A stretch of 64,000 nucleotides of DNA. It comes from JBAOHV01 sp037045265 (GTDB lineage: Bacteria > Actinomycetota > Acidimicrobiia > Acidimicrobiales > Microtrichaceae). The position numbers and the translations under genes were made by a program. Of this stretch, positions 16,977 to 25,207 are shown one piece after another (within the stretch, counting starts at the first letter, position 1; the number at the start of each line of letters is the position of its first letter). The stretch is taken from NCBI GenBank assembly GCA_037045265.1, contig JBAOHV010000004.1, forward strand, positions 186,001-250,000. The letters run 5' to 3'. The notes under the pieces were generated by a model, which ran no database searches, was not told the origin of the DNA, and saw only the letters and a program-made list of their open reading frames with translations.

Positions 16977-17756
16977 ATGACACTGATCGTCGCGTTGGCC
17001 GCCGTGGTCGCCGTCGCCGCAGCCGCCCGCTCCACCTGGTCCCCCTGCGGCCTCTCGATGCTCTCGACCATCACCCCGATGGCGGAGCGGAGCAGGGGTC
17101 GCCGTTGGGGACTGACCGCGGCCTGGTTCATCCTGGGTGCCACCCTCGGCGGCGCGACCCTGGGCGCGCTGGCCGTGGCTTGTGCTTCCGTCGTCGGCCT
17201 GCTCGACCTGCCGGCACGCGCGGTGCTGGGCACCGCCGCCGTACTGGCCCTCGTCACCGCCGGGATGGACCTGGGGATCGGGACCCGCATGCCGCACCAC
17301 CGACGCCAGGTCGACGAGCTGTGGCTCGACCAGTTCCGCTCCTGGGTGTACGGGATCGGCTTCGGTTTCCAGATCGGGACCGGCCTGATGACCTACATCA
17401 TGACCGCTGCCGTCTATCTGACCGTCATGATGGCGGCACTCACCGGGTCGGCTGTGACAGCGATGGCGCTGGCTCTGCTGTTCGGAGCCACCCGAGGCGC
17501 AGCCATCCTGCTCGGCGCCGGCCTGACCGAGCCGGACCGGCTCCGACGTTTCCACCGCAGGTTCGAAGCACTCGGTCCGGCTGTCCGCCTTGGCGTGATC
17601 GGCGTGCAGATCGCGGTTGCAGTCGTGGCGTCAGGAGCAGCCTGGGGGGCGCTCGGTGCGGTCACAGCGGCGGTCTTCGGCGTCGCTGCGGTGCTCGTCA
17701 CCCGCGGTGTACAGGCACCAGCAGCCAACCCCACCGCGTTGCTCGTGGAGCGCTGA
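16977..17756 (+). CDS. CcdA/DsbD-like membrane protein
   Basis: 259 residues with about six hydrophobic helices. The first helix carries STWSPCGLSMLSTITP, close to the SPCxLPxxP signature of CcdA/DsbD transmembrane electron carriers. The second redox cysteine expected in a later helix is not at a recognisable position, so electron transfer is uncertain. An AAGGAG ribosome site precedes the ATG at 16977. As the last gene of the Mau-like operon, it could pass reducing power across the membrane to the MauD-like thioredoxin. Alternatively it could be an unrelated six-helix transporter that keeps only the first motif. Confidence 0.7.
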   Translation: MTLIVALAAVVAVAAAARSTWSPCGLSMLSTITPMAERSRGRRWGLTAAWFILGATLGGATLGALAVACASVVGLLDLPARAVLGTAAVLALVTAGMDLGIGTRMPHHRRQVDELWLDQFRSWVYGIGFGFQIGTGLMTYIMTAAVYLTVMMAALTGSAVTAMALALLFGATRGAAILLGAGLTEPDRLRRFHRRFEALGPAVRLGVIGVQIAVAVVASGAAWGALGAVTAAVFGVAAVLVTRGVQAPAANPTALLVER

Positions 17757-17787
17757 CCGCCGGTCGCGCCGCTGATCGCCCGGTCGA

Positions 17788-18350
17788 TCAGAACGACACC
17801 TGCGGCGGAGCGCTGGATGCGTCGGGCGCGTCGTAGAACTCGCCCTTGACCACGCCCGACATGCCCACGAACAACGACCAGGGGATCGTCACCATCGTGC
17901 GGTTCAGCGTCGCACACGCGGTCGTTGTAGAACTGTCGGGCGAACGCCAGTTGGTCCTCGGTGCGCGAGAGCTCGGCCTGCAGCTGGGCGAAGTTCGTCG
18001 ACGCCTTCAGGTCGGGGTAGCTCTCTGCCACGGCGAACAGGTTGGCGAGTGCTGCTCGCATCTCCCCGTCGGCAGCGGCACGCTCCCCCACCGACCGCGC
18101 ACCCTGTGCGTCGGCACGGGCCTGGGTGACCGCTTCGAGCGTCTCGCGCTCGTGGCCCATGTAGCCCTTGACCGTCTCGACCAGGTTGGGGATCAGGTCA
18201 GCGCGACGCGTACAGCTGCACGTCGATCCCTGCCAGGGCCTCCTCCACCGAAACCCTCTGGGTACGCAGCTTGTTCAACGCGACGACCACGAGCATCCCT
18301 GTGGCCACCACCAGCACGACCACCACCAACACCACGATCAGTGTTCCCAT
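17788..18350 (-). CDS. LemA family protein (two frameshifts)
   Basis: About 187 residues: one N-terminal membrane anchor of runs of Val/Leu, then the LemA helical core with the family strings NKLRTQRVSVEEALAGIDVQL, RRADLIPNLVETVKGY, ERETLEAVTQAR, FAVAESYPDLKAS and FYNDRV, and a Pro/Asp-rich tail ending QVSF. LemA proteins are membrane-anchored helical-bundle proteins of unclear function. The frame breaks near 18205 and 17910; each is mended by one base. It is 37 bases downstream of a DUF2207 gene on the same strand; the two families are commonly neighbours, which supports both calls. Confidence 0.88.
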
Positions 18351-18387
18351 CAGACGGTCCTCCTAGACCTGGTTCCACCAGGATTCT

Positions 18388-20097
18388 TCACCACGATCCG
18401 CCTCCACCACCGCCACCGCCGGAACCACCCGAGAAGCCTCCGCCACCGCTGCTGCTCGAAGCTGCCTGGGCGGCCGCGTAGGCGGTCGTCGCGCTCGAAA
18501 TAGCTCCGTCGAACGACTGGCGCATGGATCCGGCGTGGAATTGCCCACTGCCGGCCCACACGACCCACGGCACATCAGGAACCGCTACACCCTGCGCCTC
18601 GTACCGGCTCGCCCACGCATCGGCCACACCCAGGGCCGTTGCCCACGACAGGTACCGCGGGTACCAGTCCAGGTGCGCCGCTGCATCGAAGCGTGCCTCG
18701 GAAGAGTCGGTGGTGAGGAACCGTGCGAACCCGCCCGCCCTGGACCAGAGATCCCTTCCCTCGGGTGTACGTACGGTGGCGAGTCCGGACTCGACCATCA
18801 TGCCCGCGGCGGCGAGCGTGAAGACCGACGTGGCAGCCAGCAGCGGCCAGCGCAGCCAACCCGCGTCCACGAAGTATCGACCGACCATGAACAGCGTCGC
18901 ACCCAGACAGACCCAGCCCAACAGACGCATCAGCACGCCCGGCCCGGATCGGTGCAGGAAGGTCGAGGCACTCGCGTCGACCTGGGAACGCAAGGCACCC
19001 CGGGCCGACGACACGACCCTCCCTGAGCCCTCGGTGGCCGCGACGACGAAGACCTCGCCCGCCTCGGTCAGCCCGAGCGCCGTGAGAAGTGCGCGCTCGG
19101 TCGGGTGGAGATGTTCTCCTTCGAGCGGCTCGACCACTTCGATCTGCCAGGCCGCGTCGTCGCCGCGCAGGCGCAGCACGCCCCTTTCCGCCAGGTCGAA
19201 CAAGGTGGCCTGGAGATCGTCGTCGGAGTGGCGCTCGTCGAGCACCTTCACCCCGACCGCTGGCGGGACCATGAAGGGCGGCTCGAACAGGACGGGGAAG
19301 CCCGGCTCCCTCTCGCGGGTGGCCCGCCACCCCCAGGCGGCAACCCCAGCTGCCAAGACCGCCGCAGCGATCGCCCAGAGCAGATCCCGGTGGCGAGCTG
19401 GGGCCATCGGCTCGGCGACGTCGTCAGCGGCGAAGGCGACGCGGACCGTGACCGGTGTGTACGGCGCCAGCGGCCCGGTCCGCACGCTGAGCGTCGTTCC
19501 CTCGACGGTCGCGGTGCAGGGATCGTCCTTGCCGCTCACACACTCCGCCCTGAGGGGCTCCGCCGGGAGCTCAGCACGCACCGTCGCTTCGCCGATCGAC
19601 ATCTGCCAGCCCGAGCCGACCACATCCCACCACCACAGCGTCTCGCCGGCCCTGCCAGCTTCGAGCACGTCCTCGGTGGACGACACGATGCGATAGACGT
19701 GTTCACCCGCGTCGAGGTACACGTACTCGTTGCCGATCCGGATCGTGTCTGTGCCCCGGGCACCGTCGATGTGGACGTAGGGCTCGATGACGCCGTCACG
19801 CTCCACGGAGTCGACCCGAACCGGGTGGTCCACGTTCGACCTACGTGGGTCGGCGGTGTCGAAGATCCGGAAGATGCCACGCTTGCCGGCCGGCATCTCG
19901 ACGGTGATCGTCTCGACCGAGCGAAGACGACCGTCCGCCGACAGCTCCATCTTCGAGTCGTAGGTTCTGATCGACGCCGTGTCCTGCTGTTGCTGCCCCC
20001 CGAACGGTGAGCCGAACCAGACCGAGGCGAGGCCCACCAGCACCAACAGCCGTATGGCCCAGGCCACGATTGGACGGCGCTGTCGTCGTGAGCTCAC
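18388..20097 (-). CDS. DUF2207 membrane protein with Gly-rich tail
   Basis: 569 residues. An N-terminal helix is followed by an extracytoplasmic beta-rich DUF2207 domain (RTYDSKMELSADGRLRSVETITVEMP, KRGIFRIF, about residues 40-230). Next come a helix near 245-265, a cytoplasmic domain, and a pair of helices near 390-440. The tail ends in a low-complexity SSSGGGGFSGGSGGGGGGGGSW stretch typical of this family. Translation starts with GTG at 20097. It is co-transcribed with lemA. Role unknown; envelope stress or membrane remodelling has been proposed for such pairs. Confidence 0.88.
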   Translation of the reverse strand: MSSRRQRRPIVAWAIRLLVLVGLASVWFGSPFGGQQQQDTASIRTYDSKMELSADGRLRSVETITVEMPAGKRGIFRIFDTADPRRSNVDHPVRVDSVERDGVIEPYVHIDGARGTDTIRIGNEYVYLDAGEHVYRIVSSTEDVLEAGRAGETLWWWDVVGSGWQMSIGEATVRAELPAEPLRAECVSGKDDPCTATVEGTTLSVRTGPLAPYTPVTVRVAFAADDVAEPMAPARHRDLLWAIAAAVLAAGVAAWGWRATREREPGFPVLFEPPFMVPPAVGVKVLDERHSDDDLQATLFDLAERGVLRLRGDDAAWQIEVVEPLEGEHLHPTERALLTALGLTEAGEVFVVAATEGSGRVVSSARGALRSQVDASASTFLHRSGPGVLMRLLGWVCLGATLFMVGRYFVDAGWLRWPLLAATSVFTLAAAGMMVESGLATVRTPEGRDLWSRAGGFARFLTTDSSEARFDAAAHLDWYPRYLSWATALGVADAWASRYEAQGVAVPDVPWVVWAGSGQFHAGSMRQSFDGAISSATTAYAAAQAASSSSGGGGFSGGSGGGGGGGGSW

Positions 20098-20169
20098 CGT
20101 CGGTCACCCGCCATGGACCGAAGCTAACTCGCTGGAACGGTCGAACCGCGACATCGGAGACTGGACCGC

Positions 20170-20862
20170 ATGGTCGACGAGACAGCCGAAGGGGTCCACG
20201 ACGATGGTGCTGCCACCTCGGAGCGGACGACTGTTCGACGCGGGACGCCGCGGGCTCGCTACGACCGCGGCACGATCGTCGGTGTACTCGACTCCGCTCT
20301 CGTCGCCCACGTCGGCGTCGACACCCCCCAGGGCCCGCTGGTGCTCCCCATGGCCTACGGCCACGACGGCGAGACCATGTACCTCCACGGTGCTGCGGCC
20401 AACTCGCTGCTCGGGGCCGGCGCCGACGCTGAGATCTGCGCGACGGTGACCCTCATCGACTCGTTGGTGCTGGCCCGCAGCGCGTTCCACAACTCGATGA
20501 ACTACCGGTGCGTCGTGATCCGAGGCAGAGGCCGACGGGTCGACGACCCTGTCGAGCACGAGCATGCGCTGCGGTTGATCTCGGACCATGTGGTCGCCAC
20601 CTGGGACCACGGCCGTGCACCCTCGACCTCGGAGATGCGGCGCACCTTCGTGCTGGCGTTGCCGCTCGACGAGGCTTCGGCGAAGGTACGTACTGGCGAC
20701 CCGGTGGACGAACCCGAGGATGTCGGCGGGCCCCACTGGGCAGGCACGGTCGCGGTCCGGACAGTGTTCGGCCGGCCCGTCCCCGCCGCGGACATGCCCG
20801 AGGGAACTCCCGTGCCGGTGCCCGTGCAGCGCACCTTCGGGAACTCCGGGTCCTCGGCCTAA
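20170..20862 (+). CDS. Pyridoxamine 5'-phosphate oxidase-fold flavin-binding protein
   Basis: 230 residues of the split-barrel flavin reductase/NimA-like group. Typical elements are RARYDRGTIVGVLDSALVAHVGV, PLVLPMAYGHDGETMYLHGAAANSLL and the SLVLARSAFHNSMNYRCVVIRG strand pair. Such proteins bind FMN or F420 and reduce small molecules, or act in redox defence. It runs convergently toward dedA, and the two stop codons overlap (20859-20862). The start is ATG 20170. The exact substrate is not predictable. Confidence 0.87.
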   Translation: MVDETAEGVHDDGAATSERTTVRRGTPRARYDRGTIVGVLDSALVAHVGVDTPQGPLVLPMAYGHDGETMYLHGAAANSLLGAGADAEICATVTLIDSLVLARSAFHNSMNYRCVVIRGRGRRVDDPVEHEHALRLISDHVVATWDHGRAPSTSEMRRTFVLALPLDEASAKVRTGDPVDEPEDVGGPHWAGTVAVRTVFGRPVPAADMPEGTPVPVPVQRTFGNSGSSA

Positions 20863-21542
20863 TCGCAATGATCCGCTGCCCGGTCGGTGGTTCCGCCGTC
20901 CGGGTAGTCGCCGATGTTCCCGTTCGGCAGCCGGGGCACGACGAATCGGCGCCACAGCACGAACAGGACCAACCCGACGATGCCAACGATCACCGCTCCC
21001 TGGAGCAGCCCCACAAGGTCGCCGACCTTCTTCCACCGATCGCCGAGCACAGCCCCTGCGCCGATCAGCGCCGTGTTCCACAGGAGGCTGCCCAGGGCGG
21101 TGAGCAAGGTGAAGCGCGCAAGCGGCATCCGTCGGAAACCGGCCGGCACCGACACCACCGAACGGATCAACGGCACACAGCGACCGATCAGGACGGCGGT
21201 CCCCGCACGGCGGTCGAACCAGTCCTCGGCACGACGGAGGTCGCGTTCCTTCACCCCGAACCACCTGCCGCGACGCACGACGAAGGCGTGAAGACGAACC
21301 GGGCCGACAGCCGCGGACGCTCCGTACAGAGCCCATGCCCCGACGACCGAACCGGCAGTGGCCGCGGCGATCATGCCGACGAGCGAGGCATCTCCCTCGC
21401 CCGCGACGAAGCCGGCCAAGGGAAGGATCACCTCCGAGGGAATCGGCGGAAACACGTTCTCGAGCGCCACGAGGAACGCGACACCCACGTAGCCGAGGGC
21501 CTCCACGACGGTGGTGACCCATCCGGCGATGTCGTCGAGCAT
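20859..21542 (-). CDS. DedA family membrane protein
   Basis: 227 residues with four to six membrane helices and the DedA signatures ENVFPPIPSEVILPLAGF and IGRCVPLIRSVVSVPAGFRRM (the GRxxPxxR motif with the essential arginines). DedA/VTT proteins are now thought to be lipid scramblases/flippases, for example for undecaprenyl phosphate or phosphatidylethanolamine. Start ATG 21542. The stop overlaps the stop of the opposite-strand gene. A fasciclin lipoprotein gene with the same orientation lies 65 bases upstream of its start. Confidence 0.92.
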   Translation of the reverse strand: MLDDIAGWVTTVVEALGYVGVAFLVALENVFPPIPSEVILPLAGFVAGEGDASLVGMIAAATAGSVVGAWALYGASAAVGPVRLHAFVVRRGRWFGVKERDLRRAEDWFDRRAGTAVLIGRCVPLIRSVVSVPAGFRRMPLARFTLLTALGSLLWNTALIGAGAVLGDRWKKVGDLVGLLQGAVIVGIVGLVLFVLWRRFVVPRLPNGNIGDYPDGGTTDRAADHCD

Positions 21543-21607
21543 CTGGAGCCCTCCGACCGGTCAGCTATCCGGTGATGCGGCGCGCCACCCCCGGAAGGGG
21601 CAGCTGC

Positions 21608-22192
21608 TCAGGCTCGCCACGAGACCTGGTCGACGATGTAGATCGTGGCGTTGTTCACCTGGATGGGACCGCAGACGACCTTGGCACCGTTGATGGTTAG
21701 CTCGTCCTCACCGTCGTCGATCATCAGCTTCTCGCCCGACAACGAAGTCACCGAGCCCGCCTCCGCCAACGCGTCGAGCGACTCTTCGCCCTCGACGACG
21801 TGCGAGCTGAGGAGCTCGTCGACCTGCTCGGGATCCGCGAGCAGCGAGTCGAGCTCACCGGCGGGGATCTGGCCGAACGCGGCGTTCGACGGCGCGAACA
21901 CCGTGTAGGGGCCCTCCCCCTCCAGGGTCGAGGCCACCTCGGCGCCTGCCGATGCCGAGTTGAGGGTCGTGAGCAGCTGGGACTGCGCTATCGCTTCGGT
22001 CGCTGTCACCGTGGACATCGCCCCGAGGCTGCCCGGACCCTCGCCCGGGATCGAGCCGCACAGCGATCCGGACGGCGCGCTTGCGGACTCACCCTGCTGT
22101 ACGTTCTCGTCGTCGCTCGAGCACCCTGTCGCGGCGAGGGCCACGACCAGGCCAACGGCCACCAGCGTCAGTCGGGATCGAGTCGTCCGCAT
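21608..22192 (-). CDS. Fasciclin-domain lipoprotein
   Basis: 194 residues. The signal peptide ends in the lipobox LAATGC, so the mature protein is lipid-anchored outside the membrane. After a short Ser-rich linker comes one FAS1 domain, with H1 (EGPYTVFAPSNAAFGQIP) and H2 (INGAKVVCGPIQVNNATIYIVDQV) motifs. FAS1 lipoproteins are adhesive or matrix-associated surface proteins, as with mycobacterial MPT70/83. A CAAGGAG ribosome site lies just before ATG 22192. A 129-base region separates it from rlmB. Confidence 0.92.
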   Translation of the reverse strand: MRTTRSRLTLVAVGLVVALAATGCSSDDENVQQGESASAPSGSLCGSIPGEGPGSLGAMSTVTATEAIAQSQLLTTLNSASAGAEVASTLEGEGPYTVFAPSNAAFGQIPAGELDSLLADPEQVDELLSSHVVEGEESLDALAEAGSVTSLSGEKLMIDDGEDELTINGAKVVCGPIQVNNATIYIVDQVSWRA

Positions 22193-22321
22193 TCGGTTGC
22201 TCCTTGGGTCGGGTTAGAGCCGTAGCTCGAGTCGGGGACTTTCCGGGCCGGTGGATTCCGCTCGCCCGGGCGCACCACAGCATGCCTCGTCCGGGCGCCG
22301 GGGACCGATTCGGGACGGACC

Positions 22322-23281
22322 TCAGACAGGCTCTGCACGTCGACGTGCCACCTCGTAACAGGCGACCGCACCGGCCGACGCCACGTTCAGGGACGCGAGC
22401 CTGCCGTGCAGCGGGATCGAGGCAACGAGGTCGCATCGCTGGCGTACGAGTCGTGAGAGGCCCTTGCCTTCGGCTCCGAGCACGAGACACACGCCCTCCG
22501 CGGCGACAGTCAACTTGTGGACCGGCGTGTCACCACCGGCGTCGAGGCCCACCACCCAGACCCCGGCGGCACGCATCGCTTCGATCGCTGTCGGCAGTCC
22601 CCCGACCAGCGCCATCGGCAGGTACTCGACGGCACCGGCCGCCGTCTTGGTGACCGTCGGGGTCACGTGCACCGCACGATGGCGGGGCAGGACTATCCCG
22701 GTCGCGCCCGCACACTCGGCGATCCGGAGCAGGGCACCCAGGTTCCCGGGGTCGGTGACGCCGTCGACCGCCAGCAGGAACGGAGTCGCCCCGTCATCGC
22801 CCGGTGCGCACAGCTCCTCCAGCGTCGATTCGGGAAGCTCGGCCGCACGGGCCACGACCCCCTGAGGAGCGTCGGTGTGACTCAGAGCGTCCAACTTGGA
22901 GCGCCCGACCTCGGTCACCGGGACCCTCAGCTCGGCCGCCAACTCCACTATGTCGGTGACTATGTCGGCGCGGTCGGTCTCGGCCGACAGCAGGATCTCG
23001 TGGGTCCGGCGTCGCCCTGCCAGCAGGAGCTCACGAACGGCCTGGCGCCCCTCGACCTGAGTGCCGCCCAATCCACGCTCACGTATCGCCGAGCCCCTGT
23101 TGACACTGCGACCTGAACGATCGGCACCTCCGCGATCAGCACCACCGCGGCCACCGGAGCTACGACCACCCTGCTGACGACTGCCCTGCTGACGGCCGCC
23201 CTGCTGACGGCCGCCCTGCTGACGGCCACCCTGCTGACGGCCGCCCTGCTGACGGCCGCCCTGCCCCGATCGAGCACTCAT
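22322..23281 (-). CDS. rlmB: 23S rRNA (guanosine-2'-O-)-methyltransferase, RlmB/TrmH family
   Basis: SPOUT methyltransferase of 319 residues expected to methylate a ribose in 23S rRNA. The N-terminus is a low-complexity Gly-Arg-Gln tail (about residues 5-40, six 15-base DNA repeats) that may bind RNA. A substrate-binding domain follows (GTQVEGRQAVRELLLAGRRR) and then the knotted SPOUT domain: GVTDPGNLGALLRIAE, LVLGAEGKGLSRLV, IPLHGRLASLNVASAGAVACYE. The ATG start overlaps the ispF stop by 4 bases, so rlmB is translated after ispF. In mycobacteria cysS lies between the two; it is absent here. Confidence 0.92.
   Translation of the reverse strand: MSARSGQGGRQQGGRQQGGRQQGGRQQGGRQQGSRQQGGRSSGGRGGADRGGADRSGRSVNRGSAIRERGLGGTQVEGRQAVRELLLAGRRRTHEILLSAETDRADIVTDIVELAAELRVPVTEVGRSKLDALSHTDAPQGVVARAAELPESTLEELCAPGDDGATPFLLAVDGVTDPGNLGALLRIAECAGATGIVLPRHRAVHVTPTVTKTAAGAVEYLPMALVGGLPTAIEAMRAAGVWVVGLDAGGDTPVHKLTVAAEGVCLVLGAEGKGLSRLVRQRCDLVASIPLHGRLASLNVASAGAVACYEVARRRAEPV
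23171..23260 (-). repeat. Six tandem 15-base repeats inside rlmB
   Basis: The unit CTGCTGACGGCCGCC (plus strand) occurs six times with one or two base changes and encodes repeated GGRQQ in the N-terminal tail of RlmB. The unit is a multiple of 3, so changes in copy number keep the frame. Confidence 0.95.
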
Positions 23282-23766
23282 CGGTCGACCTCGATCGCCA
23301 TCAGCAGAGACGAGGCGGTACATGCGATCCCCTCTGCACGCCCGAGTCCACCGATACCCTCGGCCCGACGCCCCTTCACGGTCACCGGTGCGCCCACCAC
23401 CGCACTGAGGCGCTCCTGCATCGACTCCTTGTGTGGAGCGAGCTTCGGCTTCTCGGCGATCACCGAGCAGTCGACGTTGACCACCACCCAGCCCGCTTCT
23501 CGCGCCCTCGCCACGCACTCTGCGAGCAGGGTCATGCTGTCGGCACCACGCCAGCGTTCATCGGTGTCGGGGAAAAGCGTGCCGATGTCCTCCAGACCAG
23601 CGGCGCCGAGCAGCGACTCGGCGACCGCATGAGCGACCACATCCGCGTCGGAATGGCCGTGCAACCCCGTCTCATCGGCGATGGTCACCCCGCCGAGCAC
23701 AAGGGGGCGCGAAGAGTCGTCGGAGAAGCGGTGGATGTCGTACCCGTTGCCGATGCGATAGCTCAC
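23278..23766 (-). CDS. ispF: 2-C-methyl-D-erythritol 2,4-cyclodiphosphate synthase
   Basis: Zinc enzyme of the MEP isoprenoid pathway; it cyclises CDP-methylerythritol 2-phosphate and releases CMP. 162 residues, the normal size. Metal ligands are in GNGYDIHRF (Asp10, His12) and in GLHGHSDADVVAHA. The loop usually reading VKATTTEGLGFTGRGEGIA is here VKGRRAEGIGGLGRAEGIA, slightly divergent but with the GR.EGIA end intact. The GTG start overlaps the ispD stop (GTGA). Confidence 0.96.
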   Translation of the reverse strand: MSYRIGNGYDIHRFSDDSSRPLVLGGVTIADETGLHGHSDADVVAHAVAESLLGAAGLEDIGTLFPDTDERWRGADSMTLLAECVARAREAGWVVVNVDCSVIAEKPKLAPHKESMQERLSAVVGAPVTVKGRRAEGIGGLGRAEGIACTASSLLMAIEVDR

Positions 23767-24446
23767 GACGACGAGTCTGCTGCGTCATCGGAGTCCGCTG
23801 CGAGCCAGGCGGAAGCAATCACCCGGTCCGCTGGATCAGTGAGCTTGAGGTTCCGACGTTCCCCGACGACCAGGGCGACGGAGACACCGACAGCTTCGAC
23901 CAGTCCGGCGTCATCGCTGGCATCGGGGAGATCGGAGTGGACCCGACGAAGCGTCGATGCCTCGAAGCCCTGCGGCGTCTGCACCGCCCGCAGGGAATCA
24001 CGGTCCACCACTCCGCCATAGATGGAGCGGATCGTGTCCACCACGGGCACCACGGGCACCACGGCTTCCGACCCCGATCTGACGGCGTCGATCACGCGTC
24101 GGAACAGCGCTTCTGACGCGAGCGGCCTGGCGGCGTCGTGGACGAGCATGATCGTCGCTTCAGCTGGCACCACGGCGAGCCCCGACCGCACTGACTCCGA
24201 GCGGGTCGCGCCGCCCACCACCACCAGGTCAGCAGACGGGACATCACAGACCGGGGCGCCCTCGTCGTCGGCCGGAACGACCGCAACCACCCTGGCGCCC
24301 GCTTCGCGCGCAGCGTCGACGCTCCGGTCGATCACCCGTCGCCCTTCGAGCAGCTCGAACTGCTTGGCCCCACCCCAACGCCGCCCCGACCCCCCTGCCA
24401 CGACGATGCACCACACGTCGCTGGCAGGTGCGGCGGGATCGGACAT
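23763..24446 (-). CDS. ispD: 2-C-methyl-D-erythritol 4-phosphate cytidylyltransferase
   Basis: Couples CTP to methylerythritol phosphate in the MEP pathway. 227 residues with the nucleotidyltransferase loop VVAGGSGRRWGGAKQFELLEGR, VHDAARPL and AVQTPQGFEA. First gene of the ispD-ispF-rlmB run with 4-base overlaps throughout. In most actinobacteria carD precedes ispD; here a divergent Crp-type regulator occupies that place, with only 71 bases between the starts. Confidence 0.95.
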   Translation of the reverse strand: MSDPAAPASDVWCIVVAGGSGRRWGGAKQFELLEGRRVIDRSVDAAREAGARVVAVVPADDEGAPVCDVPSADLVVVGGATRSESVRSGLAVVPAEATIMLVHDAARPLASEALFRRVIDAVRSGSEAVVPVVPVVDTIRSIYGGVVDRDSLRAVQTPQGFEASTLRRVHSDLPDASDDAGLVEAVGVSVALVVGERRNLKLTDPADRVIASAWLAADSDDAADSSS

Positions 24447-24504
24447 CGGACGAACGCTACCCCCGCGCTGCCACATCGAGACCGAAGTCACCCGCTCATG
24501 TCGA

Positions 24505-24510
24505 TACGAT
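24505..24510 (+). promoter_or_regulatory. -10 box (TACGAT) of a leaderless crp transcript
   Basis: TACGAT is followed by exactly 7 bases and then GTG 24518. Transcription from this box would start on the GTG, giving a leaderless mRNA. The ATG at 24509 overlaps the box itself and so is an unlikely start. No clear -35 is seen. Confidence 0.45.
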
Positions 24511-24517
24511 GCTCGGC

Positions 24518-25177
24518 GTGACGGACCTCGATCTCCTGCAAGCCATCGACCTGTTCGACCAGTTCGACGACGACGACTTCCGGCAGTTGGCCGATGCAGC
24601 GGAACCGATCGAGCTGATCCGCTCCGACGTGGTGTTCGCTGAAGGTTCCGAAGCCGACGCCTGCTACATCGTCGTACAGGGGCGGGTCGCAATCTCCAAC
24701 AAGTCCTTCGACGGACGCGAGTCGATGTTCGCGATCATGGAGCGAGGGGATCTGTTCGGCGAGATGGGGCTGTTCGACGGGCTGGGTCGCTCGGCCGAGG
24801 CGCGTGCGCTCGAGTCGTCGTCGGTCCTGAGGCTCCCCTACGACGTGCTGCGCAGCGTCTGGGAGACCAAGCCGGAGCTGCTCTGGTCGGTGGTGCGCCT
24901 GCTGAGCCAGCGGATCCGCTCCACCGACGAGGCCCTGGCCGACGCGTTCTTCCTCGACGTCACCGGCCGCACGGCTAAGCACCTGCTGGAGCTCGCCGGC
25001 GACACGGACGAGTTCGAGATCCCGATCACCCAGGAGGAACTCGCCGGTCTGGTGGGAGCTTCACGGGAGCGGGTCAACAAGGCGATCGCCAGCTTCCTGC
25101 GCCTGGGGTGGATCGAGCAGCACGAGAGGTCCTACAAGATCCTGAAGCGCCGCGAGCTGGAGATCCGCTCGCAGTGA
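24518..25177 (+). CDS. Crp/Fnr-family cAMP-type transcriptional regulator
   Basis: 219 residues, very like the global regulators GlxR/Crp of Actinobacteria. The N-terminal cyclic-nucleotide domain shows DVVFAEGSEADACYIVVQGRV and GDLFGEMGLFDG (the cAMP phosphate-binding FGEM..F pattern). The C-terminal winged helix has ITQEELAGLVGASRERVNKAIASFLRLGWI, with the recognition helix in ASRERVNK. It is probably a homodimer that responds to cAMP and controls central metabolism; ligand and regulon are inferred from the family. Start chosen as GTG 24518 because of the 7-base spacing to a -10 box; ATG 24509 is the alternative. Confidence 0.92.
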   Translation: MTDLDLLQAIDLFDQFDDDDFRQLADAAEPIELIRSDVVFAEGSEADACYIVVQGRVAISNKSFDGRESMFAIMERGDLFGEMGLFDGLGRSAEARALESSSVLRLPYDVLRSVWETKPELLWSVVRLLSQRIRSTDEALADAFFLDVTGRTAKHLLELAGDTDEFEIPITQEELAGLVGASRERVNKAIASFLRLGWIEQHERSYKILKRRELEIRSQ

Positions 25178-25207
25178 GCCGACCACCTCGGCGGGTCGAA
25201 CGATGAC

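Noticed and set aside
23171..23260. Possible CRISPR-like repeat
   Set aside because: The 15-base units are directly adjacent with no spacers and encode in-frame GGRQQ within rlmB.
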